From Panulirus ornatus (lineage: Eukaryota; Arthropoda; Malacostraca; Decapoda; Palinuridae): a DNA stretch of 64,000 nt. The position numbers and the translations under genes were made by a program. The notes under the pieces are model-generated. The model did not search any database and was not told where the DNA came from. It saw only the letters and a program-made list of their open reading frames with translations. The stretch spans positions 11,152,262 to 11,216,261 of the forward strand of contig NC_092228.1 of the NCBI RefSeq assembly GCF_036320965.1, given 5' to 3'. Shown here piece by piece: positions 48,826 to 61,262 of this stretch (position 1 is the stretch's first letter; each line of letters opens with the position of its first letter).

Positions 48826-49551
48826 ATGTCATTAAACGCGTGGCAGATTCACCAAGGTGATCGCCACTCACTCCTAACTACCCATTTGCCACCAACATCA
48901 CCAAGATCACCAGTGCTAATTTCAGGACAGCCACTCTCAAGTCACCAAACTAGGCACCGTCCAACACGAGACCAGATGACCCGCCCAGATGACCCCGTTG
49001 CCACTATAACCCCAAGGGGGTCAAGACGGGCGTCGGGTTCCCTGACCCAACATCATCATCTCCCTGACCCGATGGTGGGAGACCGGCCATCAACATCACA
49101 AGCTCATGTATCATCACCATCGATGACATTACTTTCTCCATCACCAACATCACCACCACTAAGACCGGTCTCTCCACCACCAACATCACCACCACTACGA
49201 CCAGTCTCTCCACCACCAACATCACCACCACTACGACCAGTCTCTCCATCACCAACCTCGTCACCACTAACATCAGTTCTTGCATCACCAACATCCCTAA
49301 ATTCCTTCGTCATCCAACACCAGCTATACACCAACACCATCCCCGGAGCAAAACTCACCTACGCCACCATCGCCGAACACTACCATCAGCCACCATCCCC
49401 CACCACCAGCGACACCATCATCGTCGTGTCCTCATCACCACCATTGCCAGGGACCGAGTGTGTCACCATGCATTCTCTCACAGCAAGCATCCGCCTCCAG
49501 GACACAAAGCGTCCACCAGGCAGCAGATCTTCCGACCATAATTTCTTGTAA
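48826..49551 (+). other. Long open frame in CAC/ATC-rich tract
   Basis: 241 codons, the longest plus-strand frame here not made of a pure dinucleotide array. It is Ser/Pro/Thr-rich with a repeated PTSPPLRPVSPP block. The plus strand is an imperfect (ACC/ATC)n tract that contains few stop codons, and minus-strand frames are open over the same bases, so composition explains it. No signal peptide, domain or splice context is visible. Probably not a gene. Confidence 0.15.
49147..49270. repeat. 36-bp minisatellite, three units plus a partial
   Basis: Units start ACATCACCACCACTACGACC and continue AGTCTCTCCACCACCA. Starts are at 49147, 49183 and 49219. Confidence 0.85.
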
Positions 49552-50623
49552 TCCAATCCTTCATTAGTCTCAGCAGGCCACGAGGGGCCCTGCCTCATGC
49601 AGCTCCTAATAGGGCACGAGCTGTCGACTAGGCTTTGCACTCCCATCATTTAAGGGAGAACGCACGCGCGCCCCTGCAGTCTATCTCGACAACCTCTCCG
49701 CCTGAGAAGGCAGTCACGTCCAAAAATAAAGGAAAGAAATGATTTTCCAGACACCACGTATATCTGGAGTTTACCCCCCCCCCCCAAAGCACAGCTCAGA
49801 CTGGGGTCCTCTAAGGCTGTTGGAATGGCTAGTTGGTCGACCAAGCTGTGTTGAGAGAGACGCGCACTTACCGGATAACCATAACTGATATCTCAGTTGA
49901 AGATCTGCGAGGTAGCAAGCATCTAGTGTGTGTGTGTGTGTACGTCCTTCAACGCAAGGAGTCGGTGGTATAAGAACACTCCTGCGCCTCTGACCTCACC
50001 AGCAGTCATGCTGATCAGCGCACCAACATTCAAGCACTTACAGTGCATGTAGGCCAACAACTGCCACGCACAACCGGCATTTGAACACTAATCTTTCATG
50101 TTTCGTTTTACATAAACCCAACAGTAAAGTCAGGAACGAACCAGACGCCTCTGGAGCCAACTTAAAAATGTCTTGCAGCCGAAGAAAAATTACACACCTG
50201 GCCGACTACCGACTAGCCCGAAGTGGGTCTTTAGCCGACCCTGACTGCATCTGGATCACTCACACACGTATAAACTTGGGTATAAGAGGAGGAGCGTAAT
50301 TAGCGAGGCGGTAGTGGCTGTGGGTGATGATAGCCAGTGTCTGGGGATACAATCTCGGAATAATAGCAGATGTGTACGCCTGGAAGAGCGGGTAAAAGTG
50401 GGATGGCTTCGCCTCAGTGTAGTAATCAGAGATAAGATGACACCGTTCACGCACATCTTTCTTCCTCCAGACCTCCTACACTTGCTGGGGTGGAGACTGA
50501 GCGTTCGCTCTTACGGCTAAGCAGGTTTTCGTTCGTGTGCAAATTCTTGTGGGTTTCGACCATGTTCTTTCCCACCTTCACAAAGAGTCGAGGGGCTTTT
50601 GGAAGCTTTCCACATCTTGTGCC

Positions 50624-50626
<3 letters not shown>
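49552..50626. other. Non-coding sequence
   Basis: A C run at 49777-49787 and a short TG run at 49927-49941. No gene recognised. Confidence 0.5.

Positions 50627-50696
<70 letters not shown>
50627..50696. repeat. (CT)n microsatellite
   Basis: Clean CT array of about 70 bp. Confidence 0.96.
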
Positions 50697-50704
<8 letters not shown>

Positions 50705-50954
50705 CTCCCTTTCCATATCATTCATCTCTTCATGTATATCATCCGGTCCATTGATGACAGGAGAGATAAAGGAAATATTCACCACGACAGACACAACACA
50801 GGTCAAGAAACTGCTCATAACATACATACAGACAAGGAAACTTTGATACTGCTACCACATCATACGGTCATCGTCATGATCTGAGGATATCTGCAAGTTG
50901 GAAAGAACTGAGAGAGACTCAATGAGTCAGAGTGAGGGAGTGGAGCATTCAACG

Positions 50955-51038
50955 TATCATGAGAGGTTAAAAGAACTCAAACTCTACCGTCTAGGAAAAG
51001 AGAAAAGGTACGATAATCTACGAACGGAAACAAACTAA
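50955..51038 (+). pseudogene. CR1-like LINE scrap
   Basis: The plus-strand frame reads YHERLKELKLYRLGKEKRYD before a stop. This fits the YEERLKEL-L-SLEKRR-RGD segment near the C-terminus of CR1/L2 polymerases, as does the remnant at 17187. Only about 28 codons are recognisable and the flanks are decayed. Confidence 0.4.
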
Positions 51039-51161
51039 GGGCATCAGAAAATGTACTGGTCTCAAAGTGTCCCAGCAAGGATGTCACTGAGTAATTAGGT
51101 ATGCAATGATATTAACCTTAGAACGTACTAAGACGAGATCTAATAAAAATCTACGAGAGCC

Positions 51162-51166
<5 letters not shown>

Positions 51167-51244
<78 letters not shown>
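51167..51244. repeat. (GA)n microsatellite
   Basis: Clean GA array of about 78 bp. Confidence 0.96.
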
Positions 51245-51246
<2 letters not shown>

Positions 51247-52164
51247 GTCCAAGGCACCTTCGAGTGAAACAAGCAATCTGCATGGGATAAGAAGAGAAAC
51301 ATTCAAATGAAGCCTTCACAGATGGCTTATAACAGTTCCAGATGAGCCCATGACAGCCAATTATATAACGCGTGTGGCGATGGAGAAAAACATTGCTGTG
51401 AACGAGGCAAGATATGCAGCGGTGCTACGAATCAGCTCGACCTTATGGTAAAATCTCTTCGTCTTTACTCCATCCTAAACCTCTCTCTCAACCTCACCCC
51501 ATTCTACTCCCTCCATCCTTTCCCTCCATCAGTTTACCCACCCTCCATCTACCACAGCGCTGCTTCATCCTTCCACCATTTAACGGTAGGCCCAGGCGCC
51601 CTTTCCCCCTTGCCCCTAGGGGCGCCACAGGGCCTCATCGCCGCCGCCGCCGCCCGACGGCCCACCTGTGCGTAATCACCGGCCATCATTTCACAACTTA
51701 TTATGACTGTGATGTTAACACGGCGCCGCCGCGCCCCCCGATGTCGTCAGGGAACCCCAGAATGTCTCGTAGCCCAGATATATCTCGTTTATGCTAAACT
51801 GGAAAAGGATGGTTAATCCGGCTGCCTCTCCACTGGAGCATGTCGAGGAAGCGATCTTATCCGGGCGGATGAATCAGTTTTTTTTTTCTTTTTTTTTTCC
51901 CGCTAACCTATCAGCTCATCGGGGCACGACCACCACAAGAACTGGCCCGGGCAGCGTGGGGCCGTGCGGATGCCAGCCCCTCGTGGGGGTACCGCACGGG
52001 GCGCGCCGCTGTGGCCCAACCCTCCACTCTGACCATACACGTCGAGGGGCCTTCCATCCTGGCTGACAACCAAATTCTGGGGTCAAGCGGCACACACACA
52101 CATACACACAAACACACACACACAAATACATACATATATATACACTGTATACACTCGTGATCCA
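51245..52164. other. Non-coding; GC-rich at 51590-51760 and 51940-52020
   Basis: CpG-rich patches (GCCGCC run at 51641-51656) and T runs at 51879-51899. Frames are open in several phases with no recognisable protein. A CA-rich tract at 52090-52140 leads into the LINE fragment. Confidence 0.45.
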
Positions 52165-52310
52165 AGGATCGCACCGTCGTCACTCCATCCTTCCATCTCT
52201 CCGATTTGGTCTCCCCACTTTCGCCTATTCCCTCCACTTCTAAACACATATACATATATCCTCTTCGTCAACTCCCTCCTCACCCCGTTCTCTCCGTATG
52301 TCTAAACATA
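52165..52310 (-). mobile_element. Second, diverged RTE-like LINE fragment
   Basis: On the minus strand the frame includes RRELTKRIYVY followed by NRRKWGDQIGEMEGW, matching MSEERLTKRIYLSEVEG and RRRGRPNWRWKDG of the copy at 9763. At DNA level GATTTGGTCTCCC, TATTCCCTCCAC and TATATCCTCTTCGTCAA correspond to 9881-9940. It is older than the other copy, with frameshifts and TA expansion inside. Confidence 0.65.
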
Positions 52311-52653
52311 TATGTTCATACATTTTCTAGTTGACAGTTCTGATATGTTTACTACCTGACTGAGCACCTCAAACTCAACTCAGTACATCATGGCTACGCT
52401 GGCTACAAGATAATGCTATGACTACGACCTCATCAATTATATGTCGAAGTTAAATATGTATCTTTTGATTAACAATCCAACACGATTTACCTGGAGGATT
52501 AATCATGCCTGTCTAGAACAACCGTGTACTGCTTTTAACATTCTGTACTTGAAGGTTACTTTAGTTAACATGAGGCAACAAATCATTCCCCTATTTCCTT
52601 GAATAACAGAGTACTATAACTAATAATGAAGCGCTGGGATAACAAATGAACCA
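52311..52653. other. A/T-rich unique sequence
   Basis: No gene or repeat recognised. Confidence 0.5.
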
Positions 52654-52874
52654 TCCTTGAATATCTAAGACAGACTCTTCAACCCTAGGAACAACATGGC
52701 ACGGTCCTTAAGCACGACGGTACGACCCTTGATAACGACTGTATGAACTATATGACTCTATATGTCCTTGAATATTTAGGACAGACTCTTCAACCCTAGG
52801 AACACCATGGCACGATCCTTAAGCACGACGGTACGACCCTTGATAACGACTGTATGAACTATGTGACTCTTAAG
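52654..52874. repeat. 111-bp tandem duplication
   Basis: Two copies of about 111 bp starting TCCTTGAATAT (CCTTGA at 52655 and 52766), differing at a handful of positions. Each carries ACGGTACGACCCTTGATAACGAC, a member of the dispersed ACCCTTG motif family. Confidence 0.88.
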
Positions 52875-53616
52875 GTATGTTGGCCTAGCCTTTGATGAGG
52901 GCCAAAGACCAGGCCGTCATACCTAAGGATCGTCCAATCTTGCCACAGGAGGAGTAATGACCCAATGGTGAGGTTCCGGCGTGGCAGATATCTACAGCTA
53001 GATGGCGTAACGCGGTGTCAGAATACGCAAACTCCTGTGTACGGAATCGCCTTCTGGAAATACGCGAGGGGGAAAAAAAAAATCATTCCAATGGCTTGAC
53101 CTTCTTGACCTGTAATTGGTGAATCGTTGTGTCGTCAGGTGTTATTCGACCATTAGGATCCAAAACGGTCATACTACCAGGTACGGGTCTGAGTCGGCGT
53201 CTTTTGATTGCTGCCGACCCTACGGGTGGGCCTGGGTGTTAACAATGGCCAGGCTGGTGGAGCATATAACGATCAATCGAACCATTATCTCCCTACCATC
53301 CGTGTAATTACCAATTATACTGATACAAGGAAAAAAAAAAAAACAACGCCGGCGTTAATAAGGCTTGCATGGCTTAGAGCAAATATTTCTTTTTTGCACC
53401 GGTAACTAAAGGAGGTTTTTCACTGGTCTCGAAAAACATCTTATTACCTGGATTACGTAGATGGCATATACGCGATGCACGCCACAGATGGTCATCATAT
53501 GAAAGATTTACAGAGACCAGTATACAGTAGGGAGAAGACGGGAACGATACGGTTCATCCTGGTTTAAAAAGAATAGCGACGAAGATCTCGCTGTGTGCAG
53601 AATCGAACTGGAATCG
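52875..53616. other. Non-coding sequence
   Basis: Unique-looking. A runs at 53072-53080 and 53331-53342. No gene recognised. Confidence 0.5.
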
Positions 53617-53633
53617 GGTTAGGTTAGGTTAGG
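53617..53633 (+). repeat. Short (TTAGG)n-like run
   Basis: GGTTAGGTTAGGTTAGG, a little over three units of the common arthropod telomere repeat, well inside the window. It is too short to call telomeric by itself. Confidence 0.5.
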
Positions 53634-53648
53634 ATGAGTCCGGGTGGC

Positions 53649-53649
<1 letters not shown>

Positions 53650-53727
<78 letters not shown>
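53650..53727. repeat. (CT)n microsatellite
   Basis: Clean CT array of about 78 bp. Confidence 0.96.
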
Positions 53728-53729
<2 letters not shown>

Positions 53730-53732
53730 CAG

Positions 53733-54066
53733 CAAATACGTCGCCTCGTTCGTCTCCGAAGATACCTTCCACATAAGACGGTACAATGCTGTGTTCAGAG
53801 GTTATGATTCCGTGCTCATCCCGAAATCATGTCAGCCATTTAGTCCACGAAATCATTTCAGCCACAGTATATATAACTGGTTTGTCTCTATCATGCCATT
53901 ATGTTTGCGGGGAAACGAAATCAACCCAGGGCACGAGCTGCAGTCTATAATCACACGGCATCATCTTATCAGAACTAGACGTAACTTCCAGCTAAACTTA
54001 CATTCAAGAAATACAACGACCTTTTTATATGCATATCAAAAGAGTACGATTTACTGCGACAGATGA
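53733..54066 (+). other. Open frame after acceptor-like CT tract
   Basis: The CT array ends in CCCCAG at 53732, so it could serve as a polypyrimidine tract and splice acceptor. The next 110 codons are open in mixed-composition sequence (starting SKYVASFVSEDTF, with HSIYNWFVSIMPLCLRGNEI, ending YQKSTIYCDR and a stop). The family is not recognised. GNEINPGH at 53911-53934 loosely resembles the DVExNPGP element found in some LINE and viral proteins but lacks the final Pro. Confidence 0.18.
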
Positions 54067-54663
54067 TCTATCCAGTGCACAGAAACAAACCATCTGAACT
54101 TAATAAAGCTCGCAGTGATCTACGACGGGAGGCCATGTTTCATAAAAACCAACTCTCTCAACGTAACAGAGGCTCACAGGAGGGTGCGTCATGCCATGTA
54201 CGACTCTCTTAACCCGGTGGTCCATCTCGAGAGGGTGCTAAGGTCTAGATCCGAGACGTACACGATGCGGTGTTAGACCATGTGAGCTGGGTGTGGCGTA
54301 GAGGGCTCGCCTCTACGAGGGGAAGGTGGGGGGTCCACCATCCCAACCAGGGGGTACATGTAGGGAGGCAGTGGACATCCTCCCTCCCATTAGGCTGGGG
54401 GGAGGGGAGGAGGGACGATTGAGGAGGGGGAGGGTAATATAAACACGGCACCAGGAACGCACATTCACACGCTTCAATAAACCTACAACACACATCTACG
54501 ACGTTCTACAGTTACCTTCTACTTTACGAACCCTCGTCCAACCTCTTCCTTTCCTCTCATTAAACGCGACATAATTCTCCTCACGTATAATGCAAAAATC
54601 TACAATGTTATGTCACAAAACTCGTCCCTCGAAATGTGGTACCTGCTTCCCTGTACCGTAATA
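54067..54663. other. Non-coding sequence
   Basis: G-rich patch at 54300-54435. No gene recognised. Confidence 0.5.
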
Positions 54664-54830
54664 ACCACTTCTATTATAGACTTAATGATACCAATCTTAT
54701 AATGTCCTCTATCGAAGTAGCCTTTACTTAAAACTCTGTGTTGCCACTTCTATCATAGAAATACTACTAATCTTATAATGTCCTCTATCGAAGTAGCCTT
54801 TACTTAAAACTCTGTGTTGCTATATCTTCG
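54664..54830. repeat. 76-bp tandem duplication
   Basis: Two copies with a 76-bp period (AATCTTATAATGTCC at 54693 and 54769). The right half (TCTTATAATGTCCTCTATCG to CTCTGTGTTGC) is identical; the left half has indels. Confidence 0.88.
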
Positions 54831-55767
54831 TGGGGTTACATCATGAAAATCAAGATGCGTCTTACGTCACATGTCTGGAACTAAATCCAGGGTTTAACCC
54901 CTCGAGCACGAAGGTCCGACCCTTGAGCAGCAGGGGAAGACCATTGGGGATGATGACCTGGTCTTTTAGACTTTAGTCCTCTAGACTCACAACAAAGGCC
55001 AAGTGGTCGCACAGTCGTGATAAACGGGTTTGACAGTCAACCACTTGGGTCCTGAAATCTCTCTCACGTTGTTTAGGCAAAGGCTGTAGCTTAAAAAATT
55101 GTTTGATTCCTCAGAATGGAACTGGTGGATCTAACTTCGCCTCTTTTCTTGCTCATCTCTTCTTCTTCCCTTCTGCCCTATTGTCTTTCGCCATTTCCCC
55201 CTTTTTTTTTCTCATTATCACAATTTTTATTCCTTTTCTTCTGTATCTCTTCTTCGGCTTCCTCCACGTCTTCTATCAACGTACATATTTTTTTCCCCAT
55301 CTCTTCATCCACCTTTCGTCCTTTTCTTTCACCCCCTCATCCCCAACCACCCTTCCATTTTTCCATATCTCGAAGTTAAGCTAGAGAGAACATTAGGTAA
55401 AACCAGGAAGATAGCGAGCTCCGAGACGGAGGCACCTGCACAAGAAGATGCAGTTTTCTTTTATAAAAACAGCCGATCCTAACTCAAGCTTAGTGCTGCT
55501 CGACGTCGCCTTCTAACACCTCAAACAGCTCTTCCACTGTCTGGCGGCAGTCAATGCTGTGAGTAAGGGAGTAAGTAAATTCAGTGGCTTCCACAGTGCA
55601 CTCACAGCCGCCACAGGAACGATGTAGCGAGGCGGCGGCAACAAACCTCGAGACGAAGATAACTTTCGTGTAGCAAGGCTTCCCCGTACACATCAACCAC
55701 TGTGTTGCTACCCCGTCCTACACCCTCCGCTTCCCACACACACACACACTACCTTTCACCCAACCCC
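54831..55767. other. Non-coding; one dispersed-motif cluster
   Basis: 54895-54965 holds CTCGAGCACGAAGGTCCGACCCTTGAGCA and GGGGATGATGACCTGG, members of the dispersed family. 55135-55380 is C/T-rich with open frames from composition. No gene recognised. Confidence 0.45.
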
Positions 55768-55797
55768 TTCTTCTTCTTCTTCTTCTTCTTCTTCTTC
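55768..55797. repeat. (TTC)n microsatellite
   Basis: Ten TTC triplets. Confidence 0.93.
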
Positions 55798-56327
55798 AAA
55801 CCCCCCAATCTTTCTCCTATACCCCAGACACCTACTCCTAACCCTGTAACCTCTTCGTCTCACCTCATCCCAACCTCTGACCCCCAAAGCCATCTCACCA
55901 GCTCAGATCTTCTCCTCTCCCTCCCGCCCCAGAAGCAGCCCTTGCCTCGCCATCCGTCATCATTATCGTCCCACTTCACGGGCGAAGGAGCCCCAAAACA
56001 CAAACACCTGCCGTCGTCTGCTGAAATAGATCAAAGGAGAGAGCGTGAACTCCGGCCACTTACATATGTAAACCAGAACAAAATTATCTTCTGCCGTCTG
56101 GGATCAATCATCGTCGCTGTAATACAGCAATTACAACGCATCATTACCGTCGCTATAATACGGCAATTATAACACATCAGTTCCACTCTAATGGCTGTAA
56201 ATGGTTGCGCTTCTCTCCCTACAAGAACGTAATAGCATCAGATCTCAGGGGATGAAAAAAAAAAATAAAAATACAGGAAGCATGACTGTGAAAGCTTCCG
56301 TCAGCTTGGAACATCAAAGCACAAGGT

Positions 56328-56332
<5 letters not shown>
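55798..56332. other. Non-coding sequence
   Basis: Contains a diverged 36-bp tandem duplication at about 56107-56179 (TCGTCGCTGTAATACAGCAA / CCGTCGCTATAATACGGCAA). No gene recognised. Confidence 0.5.

Positions 56333-56421
<89 letters not shown>
56333..56421. repeat. (GA)n microsatellite
   Basis: Clean GA array of about 89 bp. Confidence 0.96.
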
Positions 56422-56423
<2 letters not shown>

Positions 56424-56496
56424 CGCTTAGTCAAAAGGTAAATCATTGCAATAATTTCTTGAGGCCGAGATAAACCATATACGAAATCGTGACTGC

Positions 56497-56506
56497 TATA
56501 TAAATA
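56497..56506 (+). promoter_or_regulatory. TATA-like box, isolated
   Basis: TATATAAATA followed by CGGGCACAGAG is a good TATA-box match. No first exon is recognised downstream, and no other promoter element is clear. Confidence 0.15.
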
Positions 56507-57015
56507 CGGGCACAGAGATCCATGGTGTGGTGGAGACTCGACGTGACGGCCTTAGGTACGATATAAAACCTCCCCACGACGGCTTTACGACCTCGGGCAA
56601 CGTAAACTATACATAAAGGCTCGGTATCTCAAGCAGGCACAGTATAGATGGCAGGAGTGAGTGGTGAGGGCGAAGAGGCGAGAGGATAGCAGGCGTTGTG
56701 CAGCTACCGGGCACCTCCTCCGAGACACCCCGAACCCCTCCGCCGAGGCCTTAACCCCACTCCACGATTCACCACCTTCCCATGACCCTGAGCCAGCGTA
56801 CGCTTCGTGGACACCCTGCTGGAGCTGCTGCACGACATGTATTAACCTCCAACAGAGAAACAAATCGCAAGAGAGCTAGTCCAGGAGGCATTAACTTCTT
56901 TAACCTTTGAATTAAAAACAGAGGTTAAAGGAATACGAAGGTTGAGAGGTTACTGAATACAGTCTTGGGTATGATAAACTGAAAGTGCAGATCTTTGAGT
57001 TTGATGGCCTGGATG

Positions 57016-57405
57016 TACGGACCCTTGGGTATGGTGGCCTGGAAGTACGGACCCTTGGGTATAAGGGCCTGGAAGTACGGACCCTTGGGTATGATGACCT
57101 GGAAGTATGGACCCTTGGGTATAAGGGCTTGGAAGTACGGACCCTTGGGTATAAGGGCCTGGAAGTACGGACCCTTGGGTATAAGGGCCTGGAAGTACGG
57201 ACCCTTGGGTATGGTGACCTGGAAGTACGGACCCTTGGGTATGATGACCTGGAAGTACGGACCCTTGGGTATAAGGGCCTGGAAGTACGGACCCTTGGGT
57301 ATAAGGGCCTGGAAGTACGGACCCTTGGGTATGATGACCTGAAAGTACGGACCCTTGGGTGTATGGGCCTGGAAGTACGCACCCTTGGGTATATGGGCCC
57401 TTATG
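57016..57405. repeat. 30-bp minisatellite of the ACCCTTGGG family, 13 copies
   Basis: Units begin CGGACCCTTGGGTATRAKGG and end CCTGGAAGTA, in strict 30-bp register from 57016 to the last unit at 57376. Alternating variants ATAAGGGC, ATGATGAC and ATGGTGAC form runs. The period is a multiple of 3, so long frames open on both strands (GPLGIRAWKY, IPKGPYFQA). Diverged units continue to about 57480 (ACCCTTGGGTATGATGGCCTG). A repeat, not a gene. Confidence 0.92.
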
Positions 57406-57724
57406 TATGGTAACTTTAAAGCACCTGACCCTTGGGTATGATGGCCTGAGAGTAAAGACCCTTTGGTAGGATGACCAGGATGATGCACAGACCAGTGAGT
57501 ATGACGACCCATGACCTGAACTTTCATGGTCATATCACAGGTCCCATCATACCCAGGGGTCGTACCGTCCTGCTCTACCAGGGAACCAAGATCTCTTAGG
57601 GCTCAAACGGTGGCGTACCAGGGGGAGAGGAGGCAGCTTAAGGGCCCGGTAGTTTTGAGGAGGCCCTGAAAATGAGTGAACCCGAATTTCCTTAAAATGA
57701 TCGCAGTGCACGATAGGTTAGTGG

Positions 57725-57727
<3 letters not shown>

Positions 57728-57793
<66 letters not shown>
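57728..57793. repeat. (CT)n microsatellite
   Basis: Clean CT array of about 66 bp. Confidence 0.96.
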
Positions 57794-57798
<5 letters not shown>

Positions 57799-60013
57799 CT
57801 GGCCCCAGAGCCCTAAAATCCTTAATACCTCCACTGATCCAAAACAATAAGACGCCATGTTAGGGCACCTTAACCCACACCGTTAATCATCAAATACATT
57901 CGTTAACCCCACATTATAATCAACACTACGAAATTTATCAAAACTCTTAATCCTAAAATTTATAACTACCTTAAAATCGCTCTTAATCACCATTAATCTA
58001 ATCCATGTCACGCACTCATGAAGAAAGTTCTTGTGTAACGCTGTAGACGTAAAGGGACTTCTCAAACGGGAGCCAGAACACAGCGAGTGTATCTTTAACA
58101 CCCCTGAGGGTCACGGGGAAATCTCAATTAGTTCCTGGTGTGGCTATGCGCCCGGAGACGAGCGTTCAGCTTCACGCATGATTACTGTCCACGTCAGAGG
58201 GAAGCATGTCCGCTGAGACACACCGGGGCCTACGAAAAGCCTTAATCTAACAGCGGAGGTGACGCCATTATTTATATACAGTTTAACCCGAGGTGGCCAC
58301 GACTCGAGCGTACGTACAGCTGCCCGTACCATTGCGGCTACCATGAAATCGATGGGTTTTGGCAGCGCACCATACATCCACCCACACCCCACACATACCC
58401 ACGATTACCACCTCAACCGTGTGGTCTCCAAAAGAAACGACCTTAACGTAAAAAGCGTGAACGGATTTGTCATAATAATGCAATGGATGACGTTTATAAT
58501 CTGTCTACTGTCATTTGCGTATGATCTACTCTACACGTAAGAGTTTGATGATTTTGTTATTTCCACCGCGCGCTCAGAATGTTCTTGTCGCCCATGAGTT
58601 AGGTCAGTTATTTCTATGTTCTATTCTCCATTTTCGTCAGTGGAGGTAACTGGAAGGAAGGAGGGGGTGGTTGTCTCCAGTACCTGACGGGCAAGCTGCT
58701 GACACCCCAGAGCAGTCAGTATACACCATAGCGTACGGTGATGAGTGACCTGCCCTTTTCATCTTGCAGTTCCCTTCGCTACCTCTGCATCACCTCCATG
58801 CATGAATCACCCCCTCACGTCCCGAATTAGACGCGAAAAAGAAGACGGTGATGTAAGTAGCCGAGACACCTGGGGATACGTTGGCCATGACACCCCCGCC
58901 ACAACTCCCATCACTCACAGAGACCACCGCATCTCGGGTGAAAAACGGCCGCAGAATAAGACAAAGCAGGGGGGAGGGGAGATGTGTGTGTGTGTGTTAT
59001 CACGGTCGATCTGCAACATGTGTCGAGTGTCCGTGCCCCCCCCCCCCCTTCCCCCCTTCTCTCTCTTCCGTCTCCTAAGGGGATGCCAAGTGTCTGTCGC
59101 TTGCCGGTGCCAAGTCTGCCACCGGTACTGGCGGTGGCGGTGTGTCACCCCACCCCCAACTCCTCCCCACCTGCATAGCTGGCTGGGTTTGGGGCCAGCC
59201 ATGGGCGACCCTCACACGGGTCGTGACATAAGCGCTCCGACGGTGACCATGTCGGGGGGTTGGTGTGGAGTTCCAAGGGGGGCAGGAACGTCAGCTCTCC
59301 TGACAGAGACGGAGGGACGCCATCAACGGTAGCATGATGTCTTGACGGTTCCATTTTAATACCACGACTCACAAGACCCCCGGGGCTGCACCCTTGCCAC
59401 ATTGTTATTGTGCAGAAATAAACTGCGTGACGTCGTCGCAAGAACTTCGGAATCCTTCGGTCGTTGGTAACCTGACGTCCAGTATTTACCCTTGCAAGAC
59501 ACCCTTGAAAGAAAGGCAGAGGCTTGTCTTTCAGTCGTAAATGTGATGATAAAATACATCAGCCCCTTACGCTTACATCCACGGCGTCCTGGAGCTCCGT
59601 GTGGTCGTGAACTAACTAACGCCACAGTAAATCGTCGTCCCCGCCGATCTAAACTTTCATCATTACCGAGGCAATCGGATCATCCTTACCTTACGAATCT
59701 TCATCGGTCGCCAACACCATGATCTCCCTGCAGACACTTCTTTGATCCACCCTTCGTCCACGTCCTGGAGACATGAGATTTCAGAGTCGGGAATCAGCCG
59801 ACAACGCATATTTACATACCGCGAAACACGGCGACGACTTCCCGGCGATCCCTTCTCTGGCGTTCATCATGGGGAGCGCACACACATAACCTGCCACTGA
59901 CTACTGTCGGGGGCGTATTAGTACGAGCCTTCGGCCAGGAACGCCGGGGGTACTGACCTATCACTCATATGCTGCTGGGTATTATGTATGATGTCGCACA
60001 CCATTTCCCATTT

Positions 60014-60018
<5 letters not shown>
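57794..60018. other. SSR-poor non-coding stretch
   Basis: Unique-looking sequence with a short TG run at 58983-58997 and a C run at 59036-59048. Frames at 58745-59332 and 59356-59625 show no motif I recognise. Confidence 0.5.
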
Positions 60019-60386
<368 letters not shown>

Positions 60387-60651
60387 ACTCATGATATTAT
60401 TCTGATACCAATCATAAACATTTCCTACCACCGCACGTCCATTTTTCGTACCTATGAAAGAGCAGAGACGAATAACCCCCAGACCTGGAGAGGGGTAAAC
60501 ATCTGTCGGGTCAAGAGTTCAGTCGTCTTACCTCCCTCCTCTACATTCCTTATTACTAAACACCGCCCAAAAAATTTTCACCTCGATTACCTTAAATTCC
60601 ACGATTATCTCGGATGGTAATCGCGATCGTGTCGCATGCGGGGGGGGAAAC

Positions 60652-60752
<101 letters not shown>

Positions 60753-61004
60753 ACTGTGTACCGTCTTTAAATGAGGACATTCCACTCCGCCAGAGCGTCA
60801 TGCCTCATTTCTTATCTGCGCCAGAGCGATGCTGGGGTCAGAGTCTGGTGTTAACCCCACGGGGGTCAGGGCGGTCAGGTAGAGCCATCCAACGCTCGAT
60901 GTGTCTCTGTCATCATCATCATCATCATAAGTAGCATCGACACGTCCTTTCTCCCGGGAAAAAAAAAAATCTTGAATCATCATCATGCAGCCACCTGGAT
61001 CTCG

Positions 61005-61006
<2 letters not shown>

Positions 61007-61058
<52 letters not shown>
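61007..61058. repeat. (CA)n microsatellite
   Basis: CA array of about 52 bp. Confidence 0.95.
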
Positions 61059-61060
<2 letters not shown>

Positions 61061-61262
61061 GATGATTCCTGGGGGTAAATAAATGGGTGTGCCGGGGGAC
61101 TACTCAAGTCTCCTTCATCATACAATAGTTATTTGACTCAGTACAATAAGAACGGCTGGAAATGTTGTTTTGAAAATATCAAAAACGGGCGTTTTAAGAT
61201 GTACAGCGAAGGGTGGATTTTTCGTCTTGATGGGCTTCATGTTAGACCTTATTCTAAGAAGC

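Noticed and set aside
48826..49551. 241-codon Ser/Pro-rich protein gene
   Set aside because: Stop-poor CAC/ATC composition explains it; opposite-strand frames are equally open and a 36-bp repeat makes up its centre.
56925..57533. 202-codon frame with a repeated IPKGPYFQA-like peptide, and its plus-strand counterpart
   Set aside because: The 30-bp minisatellite keeps frame on both strands; no start, signal or domain supports a structural protein.
59377..59395. Cloning-vector-like CCCCCGGGGCTGCA suggesting contamination
   Set aside because: It differs from the common polylinker by a base and no other vector sequence adjoins it.
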